This document shows positions 28,372 to 37,117 of a stretch of DNA of 64,000 nucleotides, in pieces (position 1 is the stretch's first letter; the number at the start of each line of letters is the position of its first letter). The DNA is from Thalassospira profundimaris. GTDB taxonomy: Bacteria > Pseudomonadota > Alphaproteobacteria > Rhodospirillales > Thalassospiraceae. The notes beneath the pieces are model-generated. The model was not told where the DNA came from, did not search any database, and saw nothing but the letters and a program-made list of their open reading frames with translations. The DNA lies in assembly GCF_003326755.1 (NCBI RefSeq), contig NZ_JPWH01000002.1, positions 124,001-188,000 of the forward strand, given 5' to 3'. The position numbers were made by a program, and so were the translations under genes.

Positions 28372-29139
28372 CTAATTGATGCGGGTGCCAAGGCGGTTTT
28401 CCACCCGGCGGATTTCCTCGGGGCGCAGCTTTTGTTCCAGCAGGGCAACGGCCTTGCCGGGGTCGGCGTCAAGCTCCGTTCCCGGTGGTGTTGTGATGGG
28501 ATTTAAGGCAGACAGGCGCAGCCAGTAGTAGGCCTCTGCCAGGTTCCGGTTCACACCCCAGCCCCGTTCATACATCGCACCGATCATATATTGCCCGGCG
28601 GGAAGGCCCAGTTGCGCAGCCTTGAGGTAATAGTGGGCGGCATCGACATAGTTTTGCATGGCACCGCGCCCGTGCATATATTGCTGGGCCAGCAAAAAGG
28701 CGGCATCGGCATTGTCGGGATCGGCATCAAGGGACCGTTTGAAAAAATCGGTTGCCTTGAACTGATCATAGGGTACACCCCAGCCATTCAAAGACAGAAG
28801 CCCCATATAATAAAGGGCGTTGGCATGGTTGGCCCGTGCGGCAATGCCAAACCATTTGGCGGCACTGTCATAATCGGTGCGACCGAGATTGCCGCGATAA
28901 TAAATCAGCCCCATTGCATAGGCGGCACGTGGGTCGCTATTGGCGACATCCTGCCATTCCTGCAAGGCCGCGTGGTAATTTCCGGCCTGATAGGCCAGAT
29001 AGCCCGATTTGTAATCTGCACGGGCAGGCATATTGCCAAGCAGGATCAGCCCCCCTGCGATCATGGGGGCCAATAATCGCGTATGAAGGAGCTTGTGCAA
29101 GGGGGTTGGGCGCGGGCAGTTGGTGCGGAAGGGCAACAT
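28372..29139 (-). CDS. Exported Sel1-repeat (TPR-like) protein
   Basis: A 255-aa protein with an N-terminal signal (hydrophobic APMIAGGLILLGNMPARA, probable cut before DYKSG) followed by about six Sel1-type repeats: AAYAMGLIYYRG, ALYYMGLLSLNGWG, AAFLLAQQYMHGRG, GQYMIGAMYERGWG and AYYWLRLSA. Such repeats make helical scaffolds for protein contacts, here in the periplasm. The nearby DUF2794 gene on the same strand ends 19 nt upstream, so the two may be cotranscribed. No partner or process can be named. Confidence 0.8.
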   Translation of the reverse strand: MLPFRTNCPRPTPLHKLLHTRLLAPMIAGGLILLGNMPARADYKSGYLAYQAGNYHAALQEWQDVANSDPRAAYAMGLIYYRGNLGRTDYDSAAKWFGIAARANHANALYYMGLLSLNGWGVPYDQFKATDFFKRSLDADPDNADAAFLLAQQYMHGRGAMQNYVDAAHYYLKAAQLGLPAGQYMIGAMYERGWGVNRNLAEAYYWLRLSALNPITTPPGTELDADPGKAVALLEQKLRPEEIRRVENRLGTRIN

Positions 29140-29157
29140 TAAAAAGACCGGCTTTCG

Positions 29158-29511
29158 TTAGCGATTTTTAAACAGCGGAACAACCTTGCTGGCGCGCTTT
29201 TCAATGGCTTCAAGGATGGTTTCCAACTGTGAGCTTTGTTTGATTTTTACGCCACTGTGCAGGGCGAGATAGCGACCGGCATTTTTTTGATCGGCGGGCA
29301 GTTTGATCACGGCAAAAAGCGGGCTTTCATGGGTGGAGCGAAACATGGAAAACATTGCCATGCCATCAAGCTGGTCAATTGCATAATCCCGCCATGCTCC
29401 ACCGGCAACCTGGCGGGAATAAATATTCATCAGTTTTTGCAGTTCAGCCCGATTGAAATGGACAAAAGTTTTACCCTTGCGGTATTGCGCCAGATTCAAA
29501 AGAGTTCCCAT
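29158..29511 (-). CDS. DUF2794 family protein
   Basis: A 117-aa protein with the pattern VHFNRAELQKLMNIYSRQV then WRDYAIDQLDGMAMFSMFR, which I recognise as the alphaproteobacterial DUF2794 family. It has no signal peptide or membrane segment and is probably cytoplasmic. Function is unknown. GGAGAACGGC precedes the ATG. It is followed closely by the Sel1-repeat gene. Confidence 0.8.
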   Translation of the reverse strand: MGTLLNLAQYRKGKTFVHFNRAELQKLMNIYSRQVAGGAWRDYAIDQLDGMAMFSMFRSTHESPLFAVIKLPADQKNAGRYLALHSGVKIKQSSQLETILEAIEKRASKVVPLFKNR

Positions 29512-29715
29512 GCCGTTCTCCGGGCTGTGGAAAGGGCCATCTGTTTTACCTTAATATATGGCCTACAGCCTAACGCGCTTTGGGCACCCTCTCAAGCCGC
29601 AATGGCCGGGCGGGCAGTAAATTTCTGGTTACGGGGGAAGGTGTGGGGCGGCGGATTTTTGGGTCTGCCGCGCTGTGTGACATGCCATAACTGCTTGAAA
29701 AAAGGCAAGACGTGC

Positions 29716-30165
29716 CTAGAGGCTGCGGCCCCGGGTAGGGGGCCAGTCAATCGGGCGTTTTCCGGTGTTATACGGGTCCGGTGTCGCATAGCAATTGACC
29801 GATGCCAGCGTGCGATAACAATAAAGTGGCGGTTCGGGGATTGGATCGGTTTTGCAATAGGGTTCGCCCATGCTGGAACGAACGGTGGAACAATCGCGCC
29901 CCGTGGACATGGAAATGACGTGATCGGCGATGGTTTTGTCGGTATTGATGATCGAGACGACATCAAGCGCCACGTACCATTGTGTTGCGCTCAGAAGGTC
30001 CGTGCCGGTTGCCGATGCCACCGTGCTGTCCATACCCGAACAGCCAGACAGGGAAAACAGCATTGCCCCTGCAATGGTAAAACCCCGCATATGTTTTGCA
30101 AGCATGCGCAAGGTGCCTGTGTGCCCCGATGCAGCCGGGTTTGCGTGCAGATATTTTGCCTTCAT
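29716..30165 (-). CDS. Putative lipoprotein of unknown function
   Basis: Up to 149 aa. A lipobox LSGC (Cys42 from the first ATG) follows a hydrophobic stretch FTIAGAMLFS, so the protein is probably lipid-anchored in the envelope. An ATG at 30105 would put the lipobox cysteine at residue 22, a more usual signal length; the upstream ATG at 30165 has a better ribosome site (AGGGA). The mature part has five more cysteines, including the PYC, LYCYRTLASVNCYATPDP region, and a DVVSIINTDKTIADHVIS stretch that I have seen in uncharacterised alphaproteobacterial proteins. Function unknown. Confidence 0.65.
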   Translation of the reverse strand: MKAKYLHANPAASGHTGTLRMLAKHMRGFTIAGAMLFSLSGCSGMDSTVASATGTDLLSATQWYVALDVVSIINTDKTIADHVISMSTGRDCSTVRSSMGEPYCKTDPIPEPPLYCYRTLASVNCYATPDPYNTGKRPIDWPPTRGRSL

Positions 30166-30608
30166 GCGGTTTTATCCCTGTGTAGCCCGGCCAATTTTGC
30201 CCGGTTACGGTTGCGATTGTCTGTTCCCCAAGAACTGCCAAATAATAAAGCAAGTTTCGTGCCGGTTTATTAATGTACCGTAGCGAAGTGCGCCGGTCAT
30301 AATGGAAACCGTTGTTTTGTGGTTTTTGGCCGTGCGTGGAGCGGTTTAATTCGCCTGGACCCGAATTTTATGGGTTGAGGCCTGTTTTCAGGACGCGTGA
30401 TCAGGGTGAAAAAATTGCCGGGGAAACTCCGCAGTCTCCATTCGGGATCACAATTGAGCGAAGTAAGGCGAAAAGTACGTTAAAATGCATGCGACCTGCG
30501 CAGCGCCCTTGACCCCTTGGGCAGTGGCGCGTTAAATCCTTTCCGTCATTTTATTCTGACGGGCGGGCATGTGGCCCGCTTTATTTTGATCGAATTGGAG
30601 CGGGTTTC
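30166..30608. other. Intergenic region before the YfgM-like gene
   Basis: No gene is supported in about 440 nt. A hairpin GCGGGC (30563-30568) / GCCCGC (30574-30579) followed by TTTATTTT lies 30 nt before the next start codon and looks like a weak terminator or attenuator. Nothing else stands out. Confidence 0.4.
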
Positions 30609-31259
30609 GTGGTCGATATTTTCCAGGAAGTCGAAGAAGACCTCAAGCGCGAGCGCGCAGAGCGCATCTGGCGCAAATACGGCAAGGTTATTATTGCTGT
30701 TGCCGCCGTTATCGTTCTGGGTGTTGCAGGCCGTGAGGGCTGGAAAACTTATGAGCATTCCACCCGTGTTGAGGACGGTACGCGTTTTGCCAATGCGCTG
30801 GAACTGGTCAATGCCGGGCCTGATAAAAGCCAGGCCGCACTGGATGCCTTTGATACCATCATTGCCAAAGGCGATGACGGATTTGTGGCCCTGGGCCATT
30901 TCCAGAAGGCGCGCATTTATTTAAGCCAGAATGACACCGACAAGGCCATCAAGGAGCTTGAGGCGATTGCGGCAGACAAGGATGTTGACCAGGTTTATCG
31001 CGACCTTGCCGTTATTCAGATTGCGATGAACAATGCCAGTGCCCAGAATGCCGATGCGCTGATTGCACGTCTGGAGCCCATCGCGGTGCCGGAAAACACC
31101 TGGTACCATTCTGCGCGCGAGATGATCGCGGTTTTGGATATTGCAGCGGGCAAAACGGAAGAGGCAAAATCGCTTCTGACAGAACTTGCCGATGATAAAA
31201 CGGCACCGGCTGATATGCGCGGCCGTGCCAATGAACTTTTAAAGGCGATCAAAGCCTGA
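30609..31259 (+). CDS. YfgM-like tetratricopeptide inner-membrane protein
   Basis: A 216-aa protein with a cytoplasmic N terminus (VDIFQEVEEDLKRERAERIWRKYG), one membrane helix at about residues 28-44 and a periplasmic helical TPR-like domain. This is the build of YfgM, which sits at the SecYEG translocon and hands proteins to periplasmic chaperones. The start is GTG at 30609 with GGAG about 9 nt upstream. It is followed by bamB and der, the same order as yfgM-bamB-der in gammaproteobacteria, which supports the assignment. Confidence 0.85.
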   Translation: MVDIFQEVEEDLKRERAERIWRKYGKVIIAVAAVIVLGVAGREGWKTYEHSTRVEDGTRFANALELVNAGPDKSQAALDAFDTIIAKGDDGFVALGHFQKARIYLSQNDTDKAIKELEAIAADKDVDQVYRDLAVIQIAMNNASAQNADALIARLEPIAVPENTWYHSAREMIAVLDIAAGKTEEAKSLLTELADDKTAPADMRGRANELLKAIKA

Positions 31260-31330
31260 TTTGCCGTGGTGTCGTGTGCCTTGGGCGTTTGCCCGTTTTT
31301 GGGGTACCTGCCGGGACAGGATAAAAGGAT

Positions 31331-32680
31331 ATGGTTTTGCAATTACACCGTCTGGACCGTTTTAAATCCGTATTGTGCGTCATGGGCTTTGCCGTTCTGG
31401 TTTCCGGCTGTTCAAGCTGGATGGGAGAATCGGAAGATCCACCGCTTCCGGGCGAACGTCTGGCGGTTCTGTCGCTGCAAAGCACGGTCGAGCCTGATCC
31501 CGGTCTGACCGGCCAAAAGGTTGTTTTGCCCCAGCCCCATATTCAGGCTGACTGGCCGCAAAATGGCGGTATCCCCAGCCATTCCCTGCAGCATGTTGCC
31601 TTTGATAGTGCATCAATGAAGGAACAATGGTCCAGCAGCATCGGTGACGGGTCGCTGGATGACAATATGTTGCTGAACCCGCCGGTGATCGCCAAGGGTG
31701 TGGTTTTTACCATTGATGCCGATGCCGATGTACGTGCCTTCAGTGCCAAAACCGGCAAGCAGATCTGGAGTGTCGATATTGCCCCGGATGAAGAGCGTGA
31801 CAGTACGCTTTTGGGATCTGGCCTGGCTTATGACAGTGGCACGATTTATGCCACCACCGGTTTTGCCGAGGTTGTTGCCATTGATGCGGCGACAGCCGCC
31901 GTTAAATGGCGCACCACCCTGACCGCGCCAATGCGTGCGGCACCGACGGTCAAGGACGGGCGTGTATTTGTTATCACGGTGGATAACCAGACCGTCGCCC
32001 TCAATGCCGGTAGCGGCGAAGTTTTGTGGAACCATCGCGGGGCAGCGGAAGGGGCGACCTTTATTGGCGGTGCCAGCCCGGCCGTTGACCAGGGAGTTGT
32101 GGTTTCGGCCTATAGCACCGGCGAGCTTTATGCCCTGCGCGTGGAAAACGGCCAGGTGATCTGGTCTGATACGCTGGCATCTGCCGGGCGGACCGATGCG
32201 GTTTCGGCCATTGCCGATATTCGGGGCCTGCCGGTGATTGACAAGGACCTTGTGATTGCCACCAGCAATTCTGGCCTGACGGTGGCGATTGACCTTCGGA
32301 CTGGTGTGCGGTTGTGGGAACTTGAAGAAGGGGGCATTCAGTCCCCCTGGGTGGCCGGCAACTATGTATTCCTGCTATCGAATACCAACGACCTGATTGC
32401 CTTGCAGCGGCGGTCGGGACGGGTTAAATGGGTATCCACCCTGCCGCGTTATGTGGATCCGGAGGACAAAAGCGAGGCAATGGTCTGGACCGGGCCGGTT
32501 CTGGCGGGTGATCGTTTGATTGTTGGCAATCAGCAGGGCCAGGTGGAAACGATTTCGCCCTATGACGGAAAAGTCATTGGAACTGATGCACTGCCCGGCC
32601 CGGTAACATTGCCGCCCGTGGTTGCAGGGGATATGCTGTATTTCCTGACGGCGAATGCAACGCTGGTTGCCTATCGCTAG
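31331..32680 (+). CDS. bamB: Outer membrane assembly lipoprotein BamB
   Basis: A 449-aa lipoprotein of the BAM complex, which inserts beta-barrel proteins into the outer membrane. The signal ends in the lipobox LVSGC (Cys27). The mature part is a PQQ-like eight-bladed propeller with repeated G-x-V/I-hydrophobic-A-x-D/N-A-x-T-G-x-x-x-W units, such as FSAKTGKQIW, IDAATAAVKWR, LNAGSGEVLWN and LQRRSGRVKW. It is longer than E. coli BamB (392 aa) because of an extended region before the first blade. It lies between the YfgM-like gene and der, the classic context. Confidence 0.92.
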   Translation: MVLQLHRLDRFKSVLCVMGFAVLVSGCSSWMGESEDPPLPGERLAVLSLQSTVEPDPGLTGQKVVLPQPHIQADWPQNGGIPSHSLQHVAFDSASMKEQWSSSIGDGSLDDNMLLNPPVIAKGVVFTIDADADVRAFSAKTGKQIWSVDIAPDEERDSTLLGSGLAYDSGTIYATTGFAEVVAIDAATAAVKWRTTLTAPMRAAPTVKDGRVFVITVDNQTVALNAGSGEVLWNHRGAAEGATFIGGASPAVDQGVVVSAYSTGELYALRVENGQVIWSDTLASAGRTDAVSAIADIRGLPVIDKDLVIATSNSGLTVAIDLRTGVRLWELEEGGIQSPWVAGNYVFLLSNTNDLIALQRRSGRVKWVSTLPRYVDPEDKSEAMVWTGPVLAGDRLIVGNQQGQVETISPYDGKVIGTDALPGPVTLPPVVAGDMLYFLTANATLVAYR

Positions 32681-32733
32681 GGTTTTGACCATTATATGAT
32701 TTGAAGGGCTTTGCCTTTCGCTGTTTTTTGCGG

Positions 32734-32764
32734 GTGCGCCACCGATAGTTTTATCGTGGCGCAC
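32734..32764 (+). terminator. Strong hairpin between bamB and der
   Basis: GTGCGCCA-C-CGATA (32734-32747) pairs with TATCG-TGGCGCAC (32752-32764) with one bulged C and loop GTTT. GTTTTT follows only after several bases, so it may be a weak terminator, a processing site or a der leader structure. Confidence 0.45.
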
Positions 32765-32795
32765 ATCGCCGTTTTTATGAAGAGTTTGTCGTCAG

Positions 32796-34328
32796 ATGTC
32801 CTTGAGAGTAGCCATTATCGGTCGTCCGAATGTTGGAAAATCGACCCTGTTTAACCGCCTGGTTGGCAAAAAGCTGGCGATTGTGGATGACCAGCCCGGT
32901 GTGACGCGCGACCGCCGCTATGGCAAGGCGCGGCTGGGCCATATGCACTTTGAGGTGATCGATACGGCCGGTCTTGAAGAGGCGTTTGATGATTCCATCG
33001 AAGGAAAAATGCGTCAGCAAAGCGAGATGGCGTTTGAAGAATGTGACCTTGCCCTGTTTCTGGTTGATGCACGCGCCGGGTTGACCCCGCTGGACAATCA
33101 TTTTGCCGATTGGCTGCGCAAGCGTAAAAAACCGGTTTATGTGATTGCCAATAAACATGAAGGACGTGATCAGGACCCGGGCCTTTATGAGGCCTATGGC
33201 CTTGGCCTTGGCGATGTGGCGCCGATTTCGGCCGAGCATGGCCTTGGCATGGAATTGCTGATCGATATTATGCGTCCGCATTGGGAAGAATATCGCGATA
33301 AACAGCGCAAGGCACGCCAGAGCGGTGATACTGCCGCCATTGATGCCGATTTTGAAGATGACGATGATGAGGCGGAAGAGGCCTGGCAGGCTGCTGCCGA
33401 GGCGGGGGGGGCAGAAGGCCCGGAAAAATTCCCGTCCTTTGAAATCAGCTATGAAGATGAGTTTGAAGAGGACGAGGGCGAAGAGCCTGTCGTTTATCGG
33501 GATAATTCCAAAATCCAGTTAGCGATTGTGGGCCGCCCGAATGTGGGTAAATCAACACTTTTGAACCAGCTTTTGGGCGAAAACCGGGTGATGACCGGCC
33601 CGCAGGCAGGCCTGACGCGCGATGCCATCGCCGTGGATTGGTCTTATGAGGGGCGGCCGATCCGCCTTGTTGATACGGCCGGGATGCGCCGGAAAAAGAA
33701 GATTGATGACCGGGTTGAAAAACTGTCGGTCGGCGATACCCTGCGCGTGATCCGGTATGCCCAGGTGGTGGTGATCATGCTCGATGCCACCAACACCATC
33801 GACAAGCAGGATTTGACGATTGCCCGCATGGTGCTTGAGGAAGGGCGCGCCCTGATCATTGCGGTGAATAAATGGGATTCGGTGGTTGATAAGGCCGGGG
33901 TGATGCAGTCTCTGCGCGACAAGCTTGATAGCAGCTTTGCCCAGGCGAAAGGCATTCCGATCCTGACATTTTCCGCCCTGACCGGGCGGGGAACGGACCG
34001 GTTGATGCCCACGGTTCTCGATATTTATGACATCTGGAGCCGCCGTATCCCGACGTCGCATTTGAACCGCTGGCTGGAAGCCATTACCGAACGCCATTTG
34101 CCGCCGGTTATTTCGGGCCGTCGTATTCGTTTGCGCTATATGACCCAGGCGAAATCCCGTCCGCCCAGCTTTTTTATCAACTGCTCGAAGGCGGCGGAAC
34201 TGCCCGAAAGCTATACCCGCTATCTGATTAACGGATTGCGCGAGGATTTCGATATGCCGGGGGTGCCGATCCGCATCTTCCTGCGCAGCAGTGATAATCC
34301 CTACGCCAAAAAGAAAAAGCGTGGATAA
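32796..34328 (+). CDS. der: Ribosome biogenesis GTPase Der (EngA)
   Basis: A 510-aa protein with two GTPase domains in tandem and a C-terminal KH-like domain. Each GTPase domain has the P-loop [10 protein letters not shown]; the G3 DTAG and G4 NKHE / NKWD motifs are present. It acts in 50S subunit assembly. A linker of about 65 residues between the domains (near residues 170-235) is very acidic, with runs such as [13 protein letters not shown] and [10 protein letters not shown], making the protein longer than E. coli Der (490 aa). It lies behind bamB on the same strand. Confidence 0.96.
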   Translation: MSLRVAIIGRPNVGKSTLFNRLVGKKLAIVDDQPGVTRDRRYGKARLGHMHFEVIDTAGLEEAFDDSIEGKMRQQSEMAFEECDLALFLVDARAGLTPLDNHFADWLRKRKKPVYVIANKHEGRDQDPGLYEAYGLGLGDVAPISAEHGLGMELLIDIMRPHWEEYRDKQRKARQSGDTAAIDADFEDDDDEAEEAWQAAAEAGGAEGPEKFPSFEISYEDEFEEDEGEEPVVYRDNSKIQLAIVGRPNVGKSTLLNQLLGENRVMTGPQAGLTRDAIAVDWSYEGRPIRLVDTAGMRRKKKIDDRVEKLSVGDTLRVIRYAQVVVIMLDATNTIDKQDLTIARMVLEEGRALIIAVNKWDSVVDKAGVMQSLRDKLDSSFAQAKGIPILTFSALTGRGTDRLMPTVLDIYDIWSRRIPTSHLNRWLEAITERHLPPVISGRRIRLRYMTQAKSRPPSFFINCSKAAELPESYTRYLINGLREDFDMPGVPIRIFLRSSDNPYAKKKKRG

Positions 34329-34335
34329 ATCTTTC

Positions 34336-34363
34336 AAAGGGTTGCCAAGGTGGCAGCCCTTTT
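34336..34363. terminator. Bidirectional terminator between der and the RpiR-type gene
   Basis: AAAGGGTTGCC pairs with GGCAGCCCTTTT around AAGGT with one G-U pair. Both strands end in a T-rich run, which suits the convergent genes. Confidence 0.75.
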
Positions 34364-34411
34364 AATTTACCTGTTATTCCGTACCCGGTTTCATCTGCAG
34401 CGCGGCGCGCA

Positions 34412-35260
34412 TTATTCCATCATGTCGAGTTCTTCGATGATGGCATCAAGGGTTTCAGCACGTTGTTTGACGGCTTCGGGATGTTTGCCGGCATAGGTAA
34501 TGCCAATCAGCCGGATCATGGACAGCATGGTGGCGTGGGTGGGCAGCAGGCCGTAATTGGCAACATGGCAGGGCAGGACGACCTCGGAAAAACGTGCGGC
34601 CTGCTGTTCATAGCCATGTTCGGTAATGGTGATTATCCGCATGCGTGAAGTGCGCGCATAGGAAATAATCGAACGCATGATCTTGGGCCGGGTATCGAGC
34701 GTCAGAAGGATCAGCGCATCGCGTGGACCGGCCATTGCAAGGTCGCTGGACCAGTCCTGGCCGATGCCGGAAATATAATGAACATCATGGCGCAAACGTG
34801 ACAGCATGGCACGGCCGACTCGGGCGACACCATCTTCCGCCCCAAATCCCAGAAACCATATCCGGGGCGCGGACGATAAAATATCGGCGGTTTCGATGAG
34901 TTTATGTGAGCTAAGTTCTTCAAAACTGCGGGTTAAATTGCGCAATTCCAGCTCAAGATGATCGCCAATTGCGCGTCCCAGTACGTTGGGCGCGGTTGAA
35001 ACAACCGTTTGACGGTAGGGTTGTTTGCGGTTGCGCTCGTCTCGCGCCTGCAGGCGGGCTTCTTCAAAATCGGCATAGCCAAGGGTGCGGAAAAAACGGG
35101 CCGTGGTTGCCTTTGAAACCTGGGCCATATTGGCAAGCTCGGTGGCCGTATGTGTTTCAATAATATCGTTATTTTCCAAAATGACCTGGGCGATTTTCTT
35201 TTCCGCACTGGTCAGTTTCGCCTGTTTTTCATGAATTCTAAGGATCAGTCGCGAGGCCAT
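34412..35260 (-). CDS. RpiR/MurR family transcriptional regulator
   Basis: A 282-aa regulator. The N-terminal helix-turn-helix domain (about residues 1-80) includes LTSAEKKIAQVILEN and TATELANMAQVSKATTARFFRTLGY, the RpiR signature. The C-terminal SIS domain (about 115-245) has IWFLGFGAEDGVARV and ALILLTLDTRPK; SIS domains usually bind phosphosugars. The start at 35260 is set by the family N terminus; the frame extends upstream without support. It is divergent from the 5-FCL/ABC genes across 113 nt of DNA with repeated GAAAC elements, so it probably controls them and itself. The effector need not be a sugar phosphate here. Confidence 0.9.
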   Translation of the reverse strand: MASRLILRIHEKQAKLTSAEKKIAQVILENNDIIETHTATELANMAQVSKATTARFFRTLGYADFEEARLQARDERNRKQPYRQTVVSTAPNVLGRAIGDHLELELRNLTRSFEELSSHKLIETADILSSAPRIWFLGFGAEDGVARVGRAMLSRLRHDVHYISGIGQDWSSDLAMAGPRDALILLTLDTRPKIMRSIISYARTSRMRIITITEHGYEQQAARFSEVVLPCHVANYGLLPTHATMLSMIRLIGITYAGKHPEAVKQRAETLDAIIEELDMME

Positions 35261-35301
35261 TTTTTGTCTCTTGAGATTGGAGGCATGACAAAATCTGCTT
35301 G

Positions 35302-35357
35302 ACGTTTGAAACAACAGTTTCTTATTTTTGAAACAGTGAAACGCCAACCTATGAAAC
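35302..35357. promoter_or_regulatory. Divergent control region with GAAAC repeats (candidate RpiR operator)
   Basis: GAAAC-AACA-GTTTC (35308-35321) is a perfect inverted repeat. Further GAAAC copies start at 35330, 35338 and 35353 in direct orientation, several preceded by T or TTT. The cluster fills the gap between the divergent RpiR-type gene and the 5-FCL-like gene, which is where the regulator should bind. Confidence 0.5.
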
Positions 35358-35373
35358 GATGCGGGATTGCAAA

Positions 35374-36111
35374 ATGTCAACCTCCAAGGTGATACGCGAA
35401 AGAATATGGACCAAGCTGCATGATGTCGCCAGACCGGACACACGGTTTCATTTGAATTTTGCCGAAGTGATCCCGGATTTTGAAGGATCAGAGGCGGCCG
35501 TCGCGCGTGTTGTGGCACAGGAAGCTTATCAAAAATCGGAATTTGCCTTTATCACGCCTGATAATTGCCTGGCGGATTTGCGCCGCCGCATGATCGAGGA
35601 TGGCAAACCATTTGTGATGTCAACATACGGCATTTATCGCGGATTTCTGCTGATGGAGCCAGGGATGGTGCCCAAAGGGGCCGAACTCTATGCGTCCTGG
35701 CTTGATGGCATGGAGCATTTTGGCCGCCCGATCACGCTGGAGGAAATTGCCCGGCGGTCGCGGTTTGATTTTATGGTCACAGGGGCATCGGCAGTTTCGG
35801 TCAACGGGGTGCGTTTTGGCAAAGGACACGGTTTTTTTGACCTGGAATGGGGCATGTTTACCGACCTTGGCCTGGTGGATGAGGAAACCCCGGTCATGGC
35901 CGTTGTTCATGACGTGCAGGTGGTTGAAGACCATTTGCAACCGTCCGAAACCGACATTCTGGTTGACCAGATCGCGACACCTACCTGCATGCACGAAATT
36001 GGCCGCAGAGCCAAACGTCCCAGCGGTGTGAAATGGCCGCTTTTGGACCCGAAACAAATAGAGCAAACGCCCCCCCTTCAGGAGCTTCAGCGCATTCAGG
36101 GTCTGGCCTGA
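35374..36111 (+). CDS. 5-formyltetrahydrofolate cyclo-ligase family paralogue (COG0212-like)
   Basis: A 245-aa protein with the 5-FCL fold. The region DFMVTGASAVSVNGVRFGKGHGFFDLEWGM (given here only as landmarks: VTGASAV, GVRFGKGHGF) corresponds to the folate/ATP-site motif GxRxGxGxGYYD of true cyclo-ligases, but with F-F-D-L-E in place of Y-Y-D. True 5-FCL enzymes are about 180-200 aa; this one has an N-terminal extension and belongs with the paralogous group that comparative work has linked to thiamin metabolism. Start at 35374 is chosen for GGGA 7 nt upstream; another ATG lies at 35359. It is first in a gene set with an NMT1-like ABC importer. Biochemical role unknown. Confidence 0.75.
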   Translation: MSTSKVIRERIWTKLHDVARPDTRFHLNFAEVIPDFEGSEAAVARVVAQEAYQKSEFAFITPDNCLADLRRRMIEDGKPFVMSTYGIYRGFLLMEPGMVPKGAELYASWLDGMEHFGRPITLEEIARRSRFDFMVTGASAVSVNGVRFGKGHGFFDLEWGMFTDLGLVDEETPVMAVVHDVQVVEDHLQPSETDILVDQIATPTCMHEIGRRAKRPSGVKWPLLDPKQIEQTPPLQELQRIQGLA

Positions 36112-36134
36112 TTGCCATATCAAGGAGACTTTAG

Positions 36135-37115
36135 ATGACGTTACGTTTGAATCGTCGCCATTTTCTGGGAGCAGCCGCCGCAGGGCTTGCCGCATCGGCC
36201 GTGTCATTCCGGCCGTTTGCCGCACAGGCAGCATCCCCCTTTGTCATGCAGGCATCCTGGATTAATGATGCCGAATTTTCGGGGTATTTTCTGGCGATCG
36301 ACAAGGGCTATTACGCGGATGAAGGCCTCGATCTGGAATATCACTCCGGTGGGCCGGATGTGATCCCGGAAAGCACGATCATTGCCAATCGCGCCGATTT
36401 AACCCTGACAACCCCTGATACCACCATCAAGGCGATCGCCGAGCAGGGCGCGCCCTTTAAAATCATTGGCGCGCAATATCAGAAAAACCCGATAGGTATT
36501 GTGTCGCTGAAATCTAACCCGATTACCAAACCGGCGGACCTGGTGGGCAAAACACTGGCCGTGCCGCCGGTGAATGTGATTTCGGTCGAGGCGATGCTCA
36601 AGATGAATGGCATTGACAAGGCCGATGTCAATATCGTGCCTTATGCCTATGATCCGACGCCGCTTTTGCGTGGTGAAATTGATGCCAGCCTCGATTTTAC
36701 CACCAACGTGCCCTACACCATTTCGCAACAGGGCAAGGAAGCAACGTCCTTCCTGCTCTATGATTTTGGCTTTACCATTTTCAACGATACCGTGGTTGTG
36801 ACCGAGGACGTTTTGAAAGCCAAGCGCAACGAACTGGTGGCGTGGCTGCGGGCCTCGCGCAAGGGCTGGAACGAAAATCTGGCTGATCCCGCTATTTGGC
36901 CGCCGAAATGGAAAGATACCTGGTTTAAGGGCACCGGGCGGACCATCGATAACGAGGTGTATTTCAACACGGCACAGAAGCCATTGATCGAAAGCCCGAA
37001 TGGCATTTTCAGCATGTCGGAACAAGATATTGATGCCTGCCTGTCGGCATTGGGCCAGATTGGTATTAAGGGCAATCGCGACATGTTTGATACGACCCTG
37101 CTAGAGGAGATCTGA
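36135..37115 (+). CDS. NMT1/THI5-like ABC transporter substrate-binding protein
   Basis: A 326-aa periplasmic binding protein. The N terminus has a twin-arginine-like signal (NRRHFLGAAAAGLAAS, probable cut near AAQA-ASP). The mature part starts MQASWINDAEFSGYFLAIDKGYYADEGLDL, of which WINDAEFSGYFLA and KGYYADEGL are the typical NMT1/THI5 pattern seen in pyrimidine, thiamin-precursor and sulfonate binders. AAGGAGA precedes the ATG. It lies 23 nt after the 5-FCL-like gene and 2 nt before the ATPase gene. The resemblance to ThiY-type proteins suggests a thiamin pyrimidine precursor, but taurine- or nitrile-type ligands are possible. Confidence 0.88.
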   Translation: MTLRLNRRHFLGAAAAGLAASAVSFRPFAAQAASPFVMQASWINDAEFSGYFLAIDKGYYADEGLDLEYHSGGPDVIPESTIIANRADLTLTTPDTTIKAIAEQGAPFKIIGAQYQKNPIGIVSLKSNPITKPADLVGKTLAVPPVNVISVEAMLKMNGIDKADVNIVPYAYDPTPLLRGEIDASLDFTTNVPYTISQQGKEATSFLLYDFGFTIFNDTVVVTEDVLKAKRNELVAWLRASRKGWNENLADPAIWPPKWKDTWFKGTGRTIDNEVYFNTAQKPLIESPNGIFSMSEQDIDACLSALGQIGIKGNRDMFDTTLLEEI

Positions 37116-37117
37116 TC

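Noticed and set aside
36112-36134. TPP riboswitch for the NMT1-type importer
   Set aside because: The gap before the binding-protein gene is only 23 nt, and the region before the 5-FCL-like gene lacks the conserved thi-box sequences.
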